In this document: piece after piece, positions 1-8,572 of the stretch
Layout: every line of letters begins with the position of its first letter
Numbering within the stretch: position 1 is the first letter of the stretch
Origin: Azospirillum baldaniorum
GTDB taxonomy: Bacteria; Pseudomonadota; Alphaproteobacteria; Azospirillales; Azospirillaceae
Assembly: GCF_003119195.2 (NCBI RefSeq)
Contig: NZ_CP022255.1
Coordinates: 434,001 to 498,000 of the forward strand
DNA length: 64,000 nt
Direction of reading: 5' to 3'
The notes under the pieces: model-generated
Seen by the model: only the letters and a program-made list of their open reading frames with translations
What the model was told of the DNA's origin: nothing
Databases searched by the model: none
Made by a program: the position numbers and the translations under genes

Positions 1-15
1 CAGAAAACAGCGCCG

Positions 16-687
16 CTACTCATGGTCACCGACCGGCGGCATGGAGACCACCATATCGACCCAAATGCTTCCGCCCGTGGTCATGTGGTCGTGCATGTGC
101 CGGCGCGCGGCCTCGCCGTCCCCTTCCAGGATCGCTTTCACGAAACGGTCGTGCTCGGTGTAGGACTTCAAAGGGCGCGCGGTGTGCTGGAACGGATACT
201 GGCGGTAGATGCGCAAGCGGCTGCGAATGAGTTTCGCCTGGTGCTCCAGATGCTCGTTCCGGCTTCCGGCGTAGATCAACTCATGCAGTTCGCGATTGAG
301 ATTGTCGTAGGCCTCGATGTCGCTGGCCTCGGCGGCGGCGCGGCTCGCCTCGTGCACTTCCAGAAGACGCTTGCGCCCGGCGATTCCCATGCGGCGGGCG
401 GCAAGGCTGGCGGCCAGGGATTCCAGTTCGACCAGAACCTCCATCATGCCGACGAGTTGCTTGGCGGACATCCGCAATACGGAGGCGCCGGCTCCCGGCT
501 TTATCGTGACCAGTCCGCTCGAGCCAAGCTGGGACAGCACCTCGCGCACCGGCGTCCGTGACACGCCGAACCGTTCGGCCAAAGCTCGTTCGTCCAGGCG
601 GTCGCCGGGCGCGATGATCCCGCCCAGAATTTCCTGTTCGAGCACCTGCCGCATTTCCGTTACGCGGCTTGGCTTTTCCGCCTGCAT
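16..687 (-). CDS. GntR-family transcriptional regulator, FadR/FCD subfamily
   Basis: A DNA-binding repressor or activator that probably senses a small carboxylate. From the ATG at 687 it is 223 residues: an N-terminal winged helix-turn-helix (RALAERFGVSRTPVREVLSQL is the recognition region) followed by an all-helical FCD ligand domain, with the metal-site histidines plausibly in NRELHELIY and in the C-terminal RRHMHDHM segment. Length is normal for the subfamily. A TTG 33 bases upstream (720) is an alternative start; neither has a strong ribosome site, so I prefer the ATG. It diverges from the catabolic operon that begins at 1057, the usual position for its own target. The ligand is not known from sequence. 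Confidence 0.9.
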   Translation of the reverse strand: MQAEKPSRVTEMRQVLEQEILGGIIAPGDRLDERALAERFGVSRTPVREVLSQLGSSGLVTIKPGAGASVLRMSAKQLVGMMEVLVELESLAASLAARRMGIAGRKRLLEVHEASRAAAEASDIEAYDNLNRELHELIYAGSRNEHLEHQAKLIRSRLRIYRQYPFQHTARPLKSYTEHDRFVKAILEGDGEAARRHMHDHMTTGGSIWVDMVVSMPPVGDHE

Positions 688-720
688 GGCATGATCCGTT
701 GGCAAATCGGGATCGGTCAA

Positions 721-1056
721 CGGTATCGCGTCCGCTGATCGGCGTCAATGTCATGGTATGCCAAAACTCGGTTTTGGTCGACCGAACAGCCGCGGGCGGC
801 GGTGAAATCAGGCCATGGCGAAGCATAGTGGACCCTTATCCAACAGGGGATTTTGGCCCTTCCCAACGCGCAAAGGCACACAGGAAACCGCCGTCACTCA
901 TTGCGGGGCCTGCCAACCATAAGCGTGCCAAACTTTCCATGTTGCATTCCATTATCACTCTCTGGTATGCATGAACTCACTCATGGTTCTTTAGAAAACC
1001 AAAGGCGGTATCCATAGGGCCGCGCCGTCGCCAATGACGGCACCTGGGAGGAAACG
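721..1056. promoter_or_regulatory. Divergent regulatory region with repeated TGGTATGC motifs
   Basis: A gene-free stretch between the GntR gene and the enoyl-CoA-hydratase-like gene. It holds TGGTATGCCA at 754-763, immediately followed by an inverted repeat CCAAAAC-tcg-GTTTTGG at 761-777, and a second TGGTATGC at 963-970. GntR/FCD proteins generally bind short palindromes with TGGT/ACCA half-sites, so these are candidate operators for the adjacent regulator (inference). No convincing coding sequence is seen here. Confidence 0.45.
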
Positions 1057-1851
1057 ATGAACGGGACGCCACGGGGGCAATCGGACGGGCCGGCGACAGC
1101 CCCCCAACTGACCATGGACGACACGGTGGGCACCATCCGGCTCAACCGCCCGCTCCAGCACAATCGGATCGACGTGGCGGACATCGCCATTCTGGAGGAA
1201 CAAATCGCGGCGGCCGAAGCGAACCCGTCCGTTCGCGTGCTGGTGCTGACCGCAACGGGGCCGAGCTTCTCGTCCGGGTACGACCTGAGCGCGGCCCAGT
1301 CTTCCCAGCGCGGCGGCTCGGACGGCCAGGACGGGGAGAACGCCTTTGCACGGTTGTGCGATCGCGTCGAAGCGGTCCGTGTCCCGACGATCTGCGCCCT
1401 CAACGGCAGCGTCTATGGCGGCTCCACCGATCTGGCGCTCGCCTGCGACTTCCGCATCGGCGTGACCGGAATGCGCATGCGCATGCCGGCCGGGCAGCTT
1501 GGCATACACTTCTACCCCGGCGGCCTTCGCCGCTACGTGTCGCGGCTTGGCCTCAACGCGGCCAAGCGCTTGTTCCTCACGGCGGAAACGATCGCCGGCG
1601 ACGCCCTGCTGAGCATCGGCTTCCTGGACCGGATCGTCGCTCCCGACGACCTCCCGGCCGCCGTGGACGAACTGGCCGGACGCATCACCGCCTGCGCGCC
1701 GCAGGCCATCGCCGGCATGAAACGCGCGCTCAACGACATCGCCCGCGGCGAGCTGGATGATCGGGCGGCGGAAGCGGCCTTCGCCGCGAGCCTGCGGTCG
1801 GACGAGTTCGCCAACGCCCTGAAGGTCTGGTCGCAGCGCCGGGCGTCCTGA
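1057..1851 (+). CDS. Crotonase-fold enoyl-CoA hydratase/isomerase family protein
   Basis: A 264-residue crotonase-superfamily protein starting at an ATG behind a strong GGGAGGAAAC ribosome site. The oxyanion-hole segments are present (SSGYDLS near residue 70 and YGGSTDLALACDF near residue 125). The two catalytic glutamates of classical enoyl-CoA hydratase are not conserved: the first appears as aspartate in GSTDLA, and the second position falls in MPAGQLGIH where hydratases have P-E. The reaction may therefore be isomerisation, thioester hydrolysis or another crotonase chemistry. It is the first gene of a catabolic operon with an aldehyde dehydrogenase and a hydroxyacid dehydrogenase. Assignment to the superfamily is firm; the substrate is unknown. 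Confidence 0.88.
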   Translation: MNGTPRGQSDGPATAPQLTMDDTVGTIRLNRPLQHNRIDVADIAILEEQIAAAEANPSVRVLVLTATGPSFSSGYDLSAAQSSQRGGSDGQDGENAFARLCDRVEAVRVPTICALNGSVYGGSTDLALACDFRIGVTGMRMRMPAGQLGIHFYPGGLRRYVSRLGLNAAKRLFLTAETIAGDALLSIGFLDRIVAPDDLPAAVDELAGRITACAPQAIAGMKRALNDIARGELDDRAAEAAFAASLRSDEFANALKVWSQRRAS

Positions 1852-1901
1852 CCGCCTCCGCTCCCCGGCGCGCGCCGGATCGGCACACCAGCCGCATTCG
1901 G

Positions 1902-1933
1902 CCGGCCCCATTCGAAACCGGCCCCATTCAAAA
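1902..1933 (+). repeat. 16-bp tandem duplication in the leader of the aldehyde dehydrogenase gene
   Basis: Two near-identical copies of CCGGCCCCATTCGAAA (second copy has CAAAA) lie back to back just upstream of the ATG at 1945. It is one of several short tandem duplications in this window. Confidence 0.7.
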
Positions 1934-1944
1934 AGAGACCGTCC

Positions 1945-3444
1945 ATGACCGACCAGAACCTGGTTCTGAACACGACCCCCCATGCCCTCGCACGCGAGCT
2001 GTCGGGTTTGCTGCTGATCGGCGGCGAACTCCGGCCGGCGGCCACGGGAAAGACCTTCGACGTCGTAAACCCCGCGACGGGCGACGTGATCGCCACGGCG
2101 GCGGACGGCGGCGAGCGGGACGTCGACGCCGCCGTCCGCGCGGCGGTCGCGGCGCAAGGCGCCTGGGCTCGCCTTTCGGCGCGCGAGCGGGGCCGGCTGC
2201 TGGTCGAATGCGGGCGCCGTCTGGTCGGCCATGCCGAGGAGATCGGGCGCCTGCTCGCCCTGGAGACGGGCAAGGCCATCCGCACCGAAAGCCGGGTCGA
2301 GGCGTCGCTGGTGGCGGACACCCTGACCTTCTATGGCGGGCTCGCGTCCGAGCTGAAGGGCGAAACCGTTCCCTTCCACCCGAAGATGCTGACCTTCACC
2401 CAGCGCGAGCCGATCGGCGTCGTCGGCGCCATCATTCCGTGGAACGTGCCGCTGTACCTGATGGCGCTCAAGATCGCGCCGGCGCTGGTCGCCGGAAACG
2501 CGGTCATCGTCAAATCCGCCGAGGAGGCGCCGCTGGCGGCCCTGCGCGTCATCCAGGTCATGAACCAGCTGCTGCCGCCGGGTGTCCTCAACATCCTGTC
2601 GGGTGACGGCCCCGGATGCGGCGCCCCCCTGGTCACCCATCCGGGGGTCGGCAAGGTGACCTTCACCGGTTCGGTGGAGACGGGAAAGATCATTTCGCAT
2701 CTGGCGGCCGACAAGCTGATCCCCGTCACCCTCGAGCTGGGTGGCAAAAGCCCGATGATCGTGATGGGCGACGCCGATCTCGACAAGGCCATCGACGGCG
2801 CCGTGGCGGGCATGCGCTTCACACGGCAAGGCCAGAGCTGCACCGCCTCCTCGCGCATCTTCGTCCACGAGAGCCTTCACGACGCCTTCATCGACAAACT
2901 GAAGGCGAAGGTCGACGCCATGACCATGGGCGACCCGCTGGACGAGGCGACGGACATCGGCACCATCATCTCGCCGCAGCAGTTCGAGCGGGTGCAGTCC
3001 TACATCGCGCTTGGCGAGACGACGGCGGGCGCTATCGCCCATCGGTGCTCGGCCCTGCCGACGGACGAGCGGTTGGCGCGCGGCCTGTTCGTGCAGCCCG
3101 TCCTCTTCACCGGCCTTGCCAACGATCACCGGCTGGCCCGCGAGGAAATCTTCGGACCGGTCACCTGCGTGATCGCCTTCCGCGACTACGAGGACGCGTT
3201 GGCCATGGCCAACGACAGCGATTTCGGTCTCGCCGCGACCATCTGGACGCGCGACCTGCGCACCGCCCTCGACGCGACCCGGCGGCTCCAGGCCGGCTTC
3301 GTGCAGGTCAACCAGAACCTCGTGGTTCAGCCGGGTCTGTCCTACGGCGGCTTCAAGCAGTCCGGCCTTGGAAAAGAAGCATCCCTCGAAGCGATGCTCG
3401 ATCACTTCACGCACAAGAAGACGGTCATCATCAACATGGACTGA
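1945..3444 (+). CDS. NAD(P)-dependent aldehyde dehydrogenase
   Basis: A 499-residue aldehyde dehydrogenase that oxidises an aldehyde to its acid with NAD(P). The cofactor-binding and catalytic signatures are intact: IIPWNVPLYL near residue 165, the general-base glutamate in VTLELGGKSP, the nucleophile cysteine in GQSCTASSR near residue 300, and EEIFGPV near residue 395. Length is typical. It follows the crotonase-fold gene by about 90 bases and precedes a binding-protein gene by 34 bases, so it is most likely in the same transcript. It probably handles the aldehyde or semialdehyde intermediate of the pathway; the exact substrate cannot be read from sequence. Confidence 0.93.
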   Translation: MTDQNLVLNTTPHALARELSGLLLIGGELRPAATGKTFDVVNPATGDVIATAADGGERDVDAAVRAAVAAQGAWARLSARERGRLLVECGRRLVGHAEEIGRLLALETGKAIRTESRVEASLVADTLTFYGGLASELKGETVPFHPKMLTFTQREPIGVVGAIIPWNVPLYLMALKIAPALVAGNAVIVKSAEEAPLAALRVIQVMNQLLPPGVLNILSGDGPGCGAPLVTHPGVGKVTFTGSVETGKIISHLAADKLIPVTLELGGKSPMIVMGDADLDKAIDGAVAGMRFTRQGQSCTASSRIFVHESLHDAFIDKLKAKVDAMTMGDPLDEATDIGTIISPQQFERVQSYIALGETTAGAIAHRCSALPTDERLARGLFVQPVLFTGLANDHRLAREEIFGPVTCVIAFRDYEDALAMANDSDFGLAATIWTRDLRTALDATRRLQAGFVQVNQNLVVQPGLSYGGFKQSGLGKEASLEAMLDHFTHKKTVIINMD

Positions 3445-3478
3445 TCAAGAGTTCACCAAAAAAAGGGAGGAAACAAGA

Positions 3479-4678
3479 ATGCGTACGTCCTTCATCGCCG
3501 CGCTTCTGGCCACGACGACCTTGGCGGCCGGAACGGCCCAGGCCGCCGAGGTCATCCGGATCGGCGTTCTGAACGATCAGTCGGGCCTGTACAGCGAATT
3601 CGGCGGCGCCGGTTCGGTCGAGGCGGCGAGACTGGCCGTCGAGGATTTCGGCGGCCAGGTTCTGGGCAAGAAGATCGAGATCCTGTCGGCGGACCACCAG
3701 AACAAGCCCGACATCGGGCTGGCGAAGGCCCGCGAATGGTTCGACACCCAGGGCGTTCATGCCATCGCCGACCTGACCAATTCGGCCATCGCCCTCGGGG
3801 TCCAGAACCTCGCCCGCGAACGCGGGAAGATCACCCTGGCCACCGGTCCGGGGACGACGCGCCTCACCAACGAAGACTGCTCGCCCAACGGCTTCCACTG
3901 GATGTGGGACACCTATTCCCAGGCGGTCGGAACCGCCCGTGCCGTGGTCCAGGACGGCGGCAAGGACTGGTTCATGCTGACCGCCGACTATGCCTTCGGT
4001 CATCAGATGGCCGCCGACATCGACAGGACGGTCAAGGAGAACGGCGGCAAGGTACTGGGGCAGGTCAGGCACCCGCTCGGCAACAGCGATTTCTCGTCCT
4101 TCCTTCTTCAGGCGCAGGCGTCCAAGGCCGCGATCATCGGGCTCGCCAACGGCGGGACGGACACCACCAACGCGGTCAAGCAGGCGGCGGAGTTCGGCAT
4201 CACCAGCAGCGGCCAGAAGCTCGTCGGGCTGGCCGTCCTGATCAGCGACGTGCACGCGCTCGGCCTTGAAAACGCCAAGGGGCTGATCGCGACCACGGCC
4301 TACTACTGGGATCGCGACGAGGGCAGCCGCAAGCTGGGTGAGCGCTTCGAGGCGCGCATGAAGCGCAAGCCCAACATGGTCCAGGCCGGCGTGTACTCGG
4401 CGGTGACGCACTATCTCAAGGCGATGCAGGCGGCCGGCACCGACGACGGCACCGTGGTCGCCGCCAAGATGCGGGAACTTCCGGTCGACGATCTCATCAC
4501 CAAGGGCGGCAAGGTCCGCGAGGACGGCCGGGTCATCCGCGACATGTACCTGATCGAGGTCAAGACTCCGGCCGAGTCCAAGGGACCCTGGGATTACTAC
4601 AAGGTCCAGCGCACCATCCCCGGTGATCAGGCGGCGATCCCCTTGAGCGAAAGCAAATGCTCCCTGGTCAAGAAGTGA
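3479..4678 (+). CDS. Branched-chain amino-acid-type ABC transporter substrate-binding protein (LivK-like)
   Basis: A 399-residue periplasmic binding protein of the LivK/Peripla_BP_6 type. The start is the ATG after GGGAGGAAACAAGA; it opens with a Sec signal peptide (MRTSFIAALLATTTLAAGTAQA) and continues with the family-typical IRIGVLNDQSGLYSEFGG. Such proteins deliver amino acids, short acids or aromatic acids to an inner-membrane ABC permease. No LivHMGF permease or ATPase genes are found in this window, so the protein is an orphan that must use a complex encoded elsewhere, or act as a sensor. Its position between two dehydrogenase genes suggests it binds the pathway's starting substrate. 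Confidence 0.92.
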   Translation: MRTSFIAALLATTTLAAGTAQAAEVIRIGVLNDQSGLYSEFGGAGSVEAARLAVEDFGGQVLGKKIEILSADHQNKPDIGLAKAREWFDTQGVHAIADLTNSAIALGVQNLARERGKITLATGPGTTRLTNEDCSPNGFHWMWDTYSQAVGTARAVVQDGGKDWFMLTADYAFGHQMAADIDRTVKENGGKVLGQVRHPLGNSDFSSFLLQAQASKAAIIGLANGGTDTTNAVKQAAEFGITSSGQKLVGLAVLISDVHALGLENAKGLIATTAYYWDRDEGSRKLGERFEARMKRKPNMVQAGVYSAVTHYLKAMQAAGTDDGTVVAAKMRELPVDDLITKGGKVREDGRVIRDMYLIEVKTPAESKGPWDYYKVQRTIPGDQAAIPLSESKCSLVKK

Positions 4679-4708
4679 CCCACTGAGAGACTCTTCCGGA
4701 GGAAAATC

Positions 4709-5608
4709 ATGGCGCGGATTGCTTTCATCGGACTCGGCAACATGGGCCGTCCCATGTGCGATAACCTGACCAAGGCCGGGCACGACGTCGTCGGGTACGA
4801 CGTCGTGCCCGCGGCGCGCGACGCCTACGCCGCCGCCGGCGGCCGCGTGGCTTCCACGCTGGCCGAAGCGCTGGCCGATGCCGACACCGTCATCAGCATG
4901 ATCCCGACGGGAAAGCATGTGCGGGCCGCTTACGAGGATGAGGGCGGCGTGCTGGCGCACGCCCGTCCGGGCACGATGCTGATCGACTGCTCCACCATCG
5001 ACGTGGAGAGCGCGCGGGCGGTCAGCAAGGCGGCGGCCGATGCCGGTTTCGTCATGGTGGACGCCCCGGTGTCCGGCGCGGTCCCGGCGGCGCAGGCCGG
5101 GACCCTGACCTTCATGGTCGGCGGCACCGCCGAGGGCTTCGAGCGCGCCCGTCCCGTGCTGACCGCCATGGGACCCAAGATCTTCCATGTCGGCGCATCC
5201 GGGAACGGCGTGGCCCTGAAGATCTGCAACAACATGATGGCGGGCATGAGCATGGTCGCCATCAGCGAGGTGTTCGCCCTGGCCGAGAAGCTCGGGCTCG
5301 ACCACCAGACGGTCTACGATGTCATGACCGTGTCCTCGGGCAATTGCTGGGCCTTGCAGAGCTATTGCCCGGTTCCGGGGCCGGTTCCGGCATCGCCGGC
5401 CAACCGCGACTACCAGCCGGGCTTCGCGGCGGCGATGATGCTGAAGGACATGCGCCTGTCCCAGAACGCGGCCGCCACCAGCGGCGCGGCCACGCCGCTC
5501 GCCGGCAGCGCCGCCGCGCTCTACCAGATGCTTGTGGAGCACGGTCACGGAAACAAGGATTTCAGCGCCGTCTTCGCCCTGATCACCGGACGGCTGACAT
5601 CGGCGTGA
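4709..5608 (+). CDS. 3-hydroxyisobutyrate dehydrogenase-family beta-hydroxyacid dehydrogenase
   Basis: A 299-residue beta-hydroxyacid dehydrogenase with a clear GGAGGAAAATC ribosome site. The Rossmann motif IAFIGLGNMGRPM is at the N-terminus, the substrate-binding loop DAPVSGAVPAAQAGTLTFMVGG is near residue 115, and the catalytic lysine lies in GNGVALKICNNMM near residue 172. All family signatures are present. The enzyme interconverts a 3-hydroxy acid and its semialdehyde with NAD(P); 3-hydroxyisobutyrate, tartronate semialdehyde and 3-hydroxypropionate are the common substrates and cannot be separated by eye. Pairing with the aldehyde dehydrogenase suggests a hydroxyacid to semialdehyde to acid route. 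Confidence 0.92.
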   Translation: MARIAFIGLGNMGRPMCDNLTKAGHDVVGYDVVPAARDAYAAAGGRVASTLAEALADADTVISMIPTGKHVRAAYEDEGGVLAHARPGTMLIDCSTIDVESARAVSKAAADAGFVMVDAPVSGAVPAAQAGTLTFMVGGTAEGFERARPVLTAMGPKIFHVGASGNGVALKICNNMMAGMSMVAISEVFALAEKLGLDHQTVYDVMTVSSGNCWALQSYCPVPGPVPASPANRDYQPGFAAAMMLKDMRLSQNAAATSGAATPLAGSAAALYQMLVEHGHGNKDFSAVFALITGRLTSA

Positions 5609-5610
5609 TG

Positions 5611-5644
5611 CCGTCGAGCGTAAGTCCTGACTTACCCTCGACGG
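5611..5644 (+). terminator. Long stem-loop just after the hydroxyacid dehydrogenase gene
   Basis: CCGTCGAG and CTCGACGG pair, then one C/C mismatch, then GTAAGT pairs with ACTTAC around a CCTG loop. The 34-nt hairpin begins two bases past the stop codon. No T-run follows, so it could be a transcript-stabilising or factor-assisted termination structure rather than an intrinsic terminator. Confidence 0.55.
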
Positions 5645-5723
5645 TAAGGGCCGCGACGGCGGCCCCGCAGGCTCATGCCTGCGAAGGCAAGCGGCCGGAC
5701 GGCCGCGCCCGCCGTCTGAGGGC

Positions 5724-5757
5724 AAGCGCAAAGCCTGACGTGTCAGGCTTTGCGCTT
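5724..5757 (+). repeat. Perfect 16-bp inverted repeat before the quinone oxidoreductase gene
   Basis: AAGCGCAAAGCCTGAC and its exact reverse complement are separated by only two bases. The 34-bp palindrome ends 24 bases before the ATG at 5782. It may act as a terminator, an operator or an RNA hairpin that limits downstream expression. Confidence 0.7.
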
Positions 5758-5781
5758 GATTGAATGAAAGGAAAACCGAGC

Positions 5782-6762
5782 ATGGTTCATGCGATCCGCG
5801 TCCACCAGCCCGGTGGTCCCGAAGCCCTGGTCTGGGAGGAGGTGGCCGTGCCGCCGCCCGGCCCGGGGGAGGCCCTGGTCCGCCACACGGCGATCGGCGT
5901 CAACCTCATCGACACCTATCACCGCTCGGCCCTCTCCGGGCAGTACGCGATCCCGCGGCCGGCCGTGCTGGGCGTGGAGGGCGCCGGCGTCGTCGAGGCG
6001 GTCGGCCCCGGCGTCACCGATGTGGCGCCCGGCGACCGCGTCGCCTATTGGATGCTGCTCGGCGCCTACGCCGAGCGGCGCATCGTTCCCACGCACCGCC
6101 TGGTGAAACTGCCGGACACGGTGTCGGACGAGGTGGCCGCCGCCGCGATGGTCAAGGGGACGACGGCGCAGTATCTGCTGCATCGCGTTCACCCGGTCAA
6201 GGCGGGGGAAACCCTTCTCGTGCACGCCGCGGCGGGCGGCGTCGGCCAGATGCTGTGCCAGTGGGCGCACGCTTTGGGAGCGACGGTGATCGGCACGGTC
6301 GGCTCGCCGGAAAAGGCGGCCGTCGCCCGGTGCGCCGGCTGCGATCACGTCATCCTCTACCGCGAGGAGGATTTCGCCGCGCGCGTCCGCGACATCACCG
6401 ACGGTCGCGGTGTCGACGTGGTCTATGATTCCGTCGGGCAGGACACCTTCATGGCGTCGCTGGACTGTCTGAAGCCCTTCGGCCTGATGGTCAGCTTCGG
6501 GCAGGCGAGCGGCCCGGTGCCGCCCTTGGATATCAGCATGCTGGCGCAAAAGGGCTCGATCTTCCTCGCCAAGCCGACGCTGGCCACGGTCACCCGCAGC
6601 CGCGACGACATCGAGACCCTGGCCGGCGGGCTGTTCGAGGCCCTGGCCTCGGGCCGGGTCCAGGTCGGCATCGCCCACCGGGCGCCGCTCACCGACGCCG
6701 CATCGGTGCACCGCGACCTGGAAGCCCGCCGCACGACGGGATCGATCGTGCTCATTCCCTGA
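5782..6762 (+). CDS. Zinc-less quinone oxidoreductase (MDR superfamily)
   Basis: A 326-residue medium-chain dehydrogenase/reductase of the zeta-crystallin/quinone oxidoreductase type. It carries the GVNLIDTYHRS segment near residue 35 and the nucleotide-binding HAAAGGVGQMLCQWA segment near residue 145; the catalytic zinc cysteines of alcohol dehydrogenases are absent. Such enzymes reduce quinones or enones with NADPH. An ATG six codons upstream is in frame, but AAAGGAAAAC sits correctly before 5782 and MVHAIRVHQPGGPE is the expected N-terminus. Two hairpins separate it from the preceding operon genes, so it may be expressed at a different level. Its role in the pathway is not clear. Confidence 0.92.
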   Translation: MVHAIRVHQPGGPEALVWEEVAVPPPGPGEALVRHTAIGVNLIDTYHRSALSGQYAIPRPAVLGVEGAGVVEAVGPGVTDVAPGDRVAYWMLLGAYAERRIVPTHRLVKLPDTVSDEVAAAAMVKGTTAQYLLHRVHPVKAGETLLVHAAAGGVGQMLCQWAHALGATVIGTVGSPEKAAVARCAGCDHVILYREEDFAARVRDITDGRGVDVVYDSVGQDTFMASLDCLKPFGLMVSFGQASGPVPPLDISMLAQKGSIFLAKPTLATVTRSRDDIETLAGGLFEALASGRVQVGIAHRAPLTDAASVHRDLEARRTTGSIVLIP

Positions 6763-6822
6763 AGCGAATCGTCCTCCGCCTCGGAATCACATGGCCCGCA
6801 TCGCGGCGACAGGAACACCGGA

Positions 6823-8361
6823 ATGACGCACAATCTCTACAGCCTGCTTTTGAAACCCGGAGCGGCGTCCGACGCGCGGGTGGCCCTGCGAACCGACACG
6901 GGGCGAACCGACACGGAACGGACATGGACCTACGCGGACCTGCGGCGGACCGCCGGACGCATGGCGCATGTCCTTCACGAGGCCGGCGTCGGTCCGGGAA
7001 ACCGGGTCGCCGTGCAGGTGGCGAAGTCGCCCGAGGCGGTGTGTCTTTATCTCGCCGTCCTGCAACTCGGGGCGGTCTACCTGCCACTCAACACGGCCTA
7101 CACGCTGGCCGAACTGCGCTACTTTCTCGACGACGCGGAACCCACGGTGTTCGTCGGACAGACTCCGGTCGTCGGCGATCTGGTGCCGCCGGCCGGGTGC
7201 CGAACCTTCACGCTCGATCCGGACGGCGAAGGAACGGTGATGGAGGCGTGCCGTGGACGGCCGCCCTGGGAGCGTGTCGCCGAGGTCGGCCCCGACGATG
7301 TGGCGGCGATCCTCTACACCTCCGGAACGACGGGGCGCCCCAAGGGCGCCATGATCTCCCACGGCAATCTGGCCTTTGGCACCCGCACGCTGAACGCGCT
7401 TTGGGGCATCTCCGAAGCCGATGTGCTGCTGCATGCACTGCCCATTTTCCACGCACACGGCCTGTTCATCGCCTTGAACTCGATGCTGTATGCGGGCGCG
7501 TCCTGTGTTTTCCTTCCCAAATTCACGGCCGACGCCGCGATCGAGCATCTGCCGAACAGCACCGTGTTCATGGGGGTCCCGACGCTCTACACGCGCCTCC
7601 TGGCCGATCCGCGGCTCGCACGGGAGCGGTGCGGGAGCATGCGCCTGTTCACCTGTGGCTCGGCTCCTCTGTCACGGGAAATCTTCGAGGCGTTCGAGGC
7701 CCGCACGGGCCATCGGATCCTTGAACGCTACGGCATGACGGAAACCACGATCATCGCCTCCAACCCCCTCGACGGCGAGCGTCTGCCCGGCACGGTCGGC
7801 TACCCCCTGCCCGGGCTGGAGGTCCGGGTTGTGAACGCCACCGGACAGCCGCAGCCTGCGGGCACGGTCGGCGGCCTCGAACTGCGCGGTCCGAACGTGT
7901 TCAAGGGCTATTGGCGGATGCCGGAGAAAACGGCGGCGGAATTCCGGCCGGACGGCTTCTTCATGACGGGAGATCTGGCGCGCGCCGCCCCGGACGGCCG
8001 TCTCACGCTGGTCAGCCGCGCGAAGGAACTCATCATTTCCGGCGGCTACAATGTCTATCCGCGCGAGGTCGAGATCGTGCTCAATCGCATCGAGGGGGTG
8101 GGCGAGACCGCGGTCTTCGGCGTTCCCCACCCCGATTTCGGCGAGGGCGTGGTGGCCGTCGTCGAGCGCCGACCGGGCAGCGAGCCGCTCGATCCGGCCT
8201 CCATTCTCGCACAGGCGGCGCGCGAACTCGCCGGATACAAGCTGCCCAAGGCCGTGATCGTCCAGGATGCCCTGCCCCGGAACGCCATGGGAAAGATCTT
8301 AAAGAACGAACTCAGTTCGCAGCACAAGGACGTGTTCAGGAAGCGAGACGCAACCGGTTGA
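6823..8361 (+). CDS. Malonyl-CoA-synthetase-like acyl-CoA ligase (ANL family)
   Basis: A 512-residue adenylate-forming ligase. Core motifs are intact: YTSGTTGRPKGAM near residue 164, ERYGMTET near residue 303, FFMTGDLAR near residue 383, SGGYNVYPREVE near residue 405, and the catalytic lysine in NAMGKILKNEL near the C-terminus. The segment LLHALPIFHAHGLFIALN and the overall length resemble malonyl-CoA synthetase (MatB), so a dicarboxylic or short substituted acid is a reasonable substrate (inference). It closes the operon and would trap the acid product as a CoA thioester. The N-terminal region contains a 15-bp tandem duplication giving RTDTG-RTDTE. RBS AGGAACACCGG precedes the ATG. Confidence 0.9.
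   Translation: MTHNLYSLLLKPGAASDARVALRTDTGRTDTERTWTYADLRRTAGRMAHVLHEAGVGPGNRVAVQVAKSPEAVCLYLAVLQLGAVYLPLNTAYTLAELRYFLDDAEPTVFVGQTPVVGDLVPPAGCRTFTLDPDGEGTVMEACRGRPPWERVAEVGPDDVAAILYTSGTTGRPKGAMISHGNLAFGTRTLNALWGISEADVLLHALPIFHAHGLFIALNSMLYAGASCVFLPKFTADAAIEHLPNSTVFMGVPTLYTRLLADPRLARERCGSMRLFTCGSAPLSREIFEAFEARTGHRILERYGMTETTIIASNPLDGERLPGTVGYPLPGLEVRVVNATGQPQPAGTVGGLELRGPNVFKGYWRMPEKTAAEFRPDGFFMTGDLARAAPDGRLTLVSRAKELIISGGYNVYPREVEIVLNRIEGVGETAVFGVPHPDFGEGVVAVVERRPGSEPLDPASILAQAARELAGYKLPKAVIVQDALPRNAMGKILKNELSSQHKDVFRKRDATG
6888..6917 (+). repeat. In-frame 15-bp tandem duplication inside the acyl-CoA ligase gene
   Basis: GCGAACCGACACGG(G/A) occurs twice in direct succession and adds one RTDTx block to the protein near residues 22-31. 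Confidence 0.75.
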
Positions 8362-8572
8362 GGTGTCGGTGCACGACGGCAAAGGGCCGTAGCGAACCGC
8401 GCCGGCGACGCCAAGCGATCCCCGAGGCTCCGCTGATGCCGTTGTCGATAGCCTCGGGCCGTGGCGGCCTGACCCAGACCAAATGGCCTCCGGAAAATCC
8501 GAAGCGGTTCACTTTCATGCCGTCGCGACGAAGCGGCGTGAACGATGTTCTGACGGGAAAGGAGAAAGCACC

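Noticed and set aside
991..3414. 807-residue open frame on the minus strand
   Set aside because: It runs antisense through the crotonase-fold and aldehyde dehydrogenase genes, has low-complexity Arg/Gly/His-rich composition and no domain. It is a GC-rich shadow.
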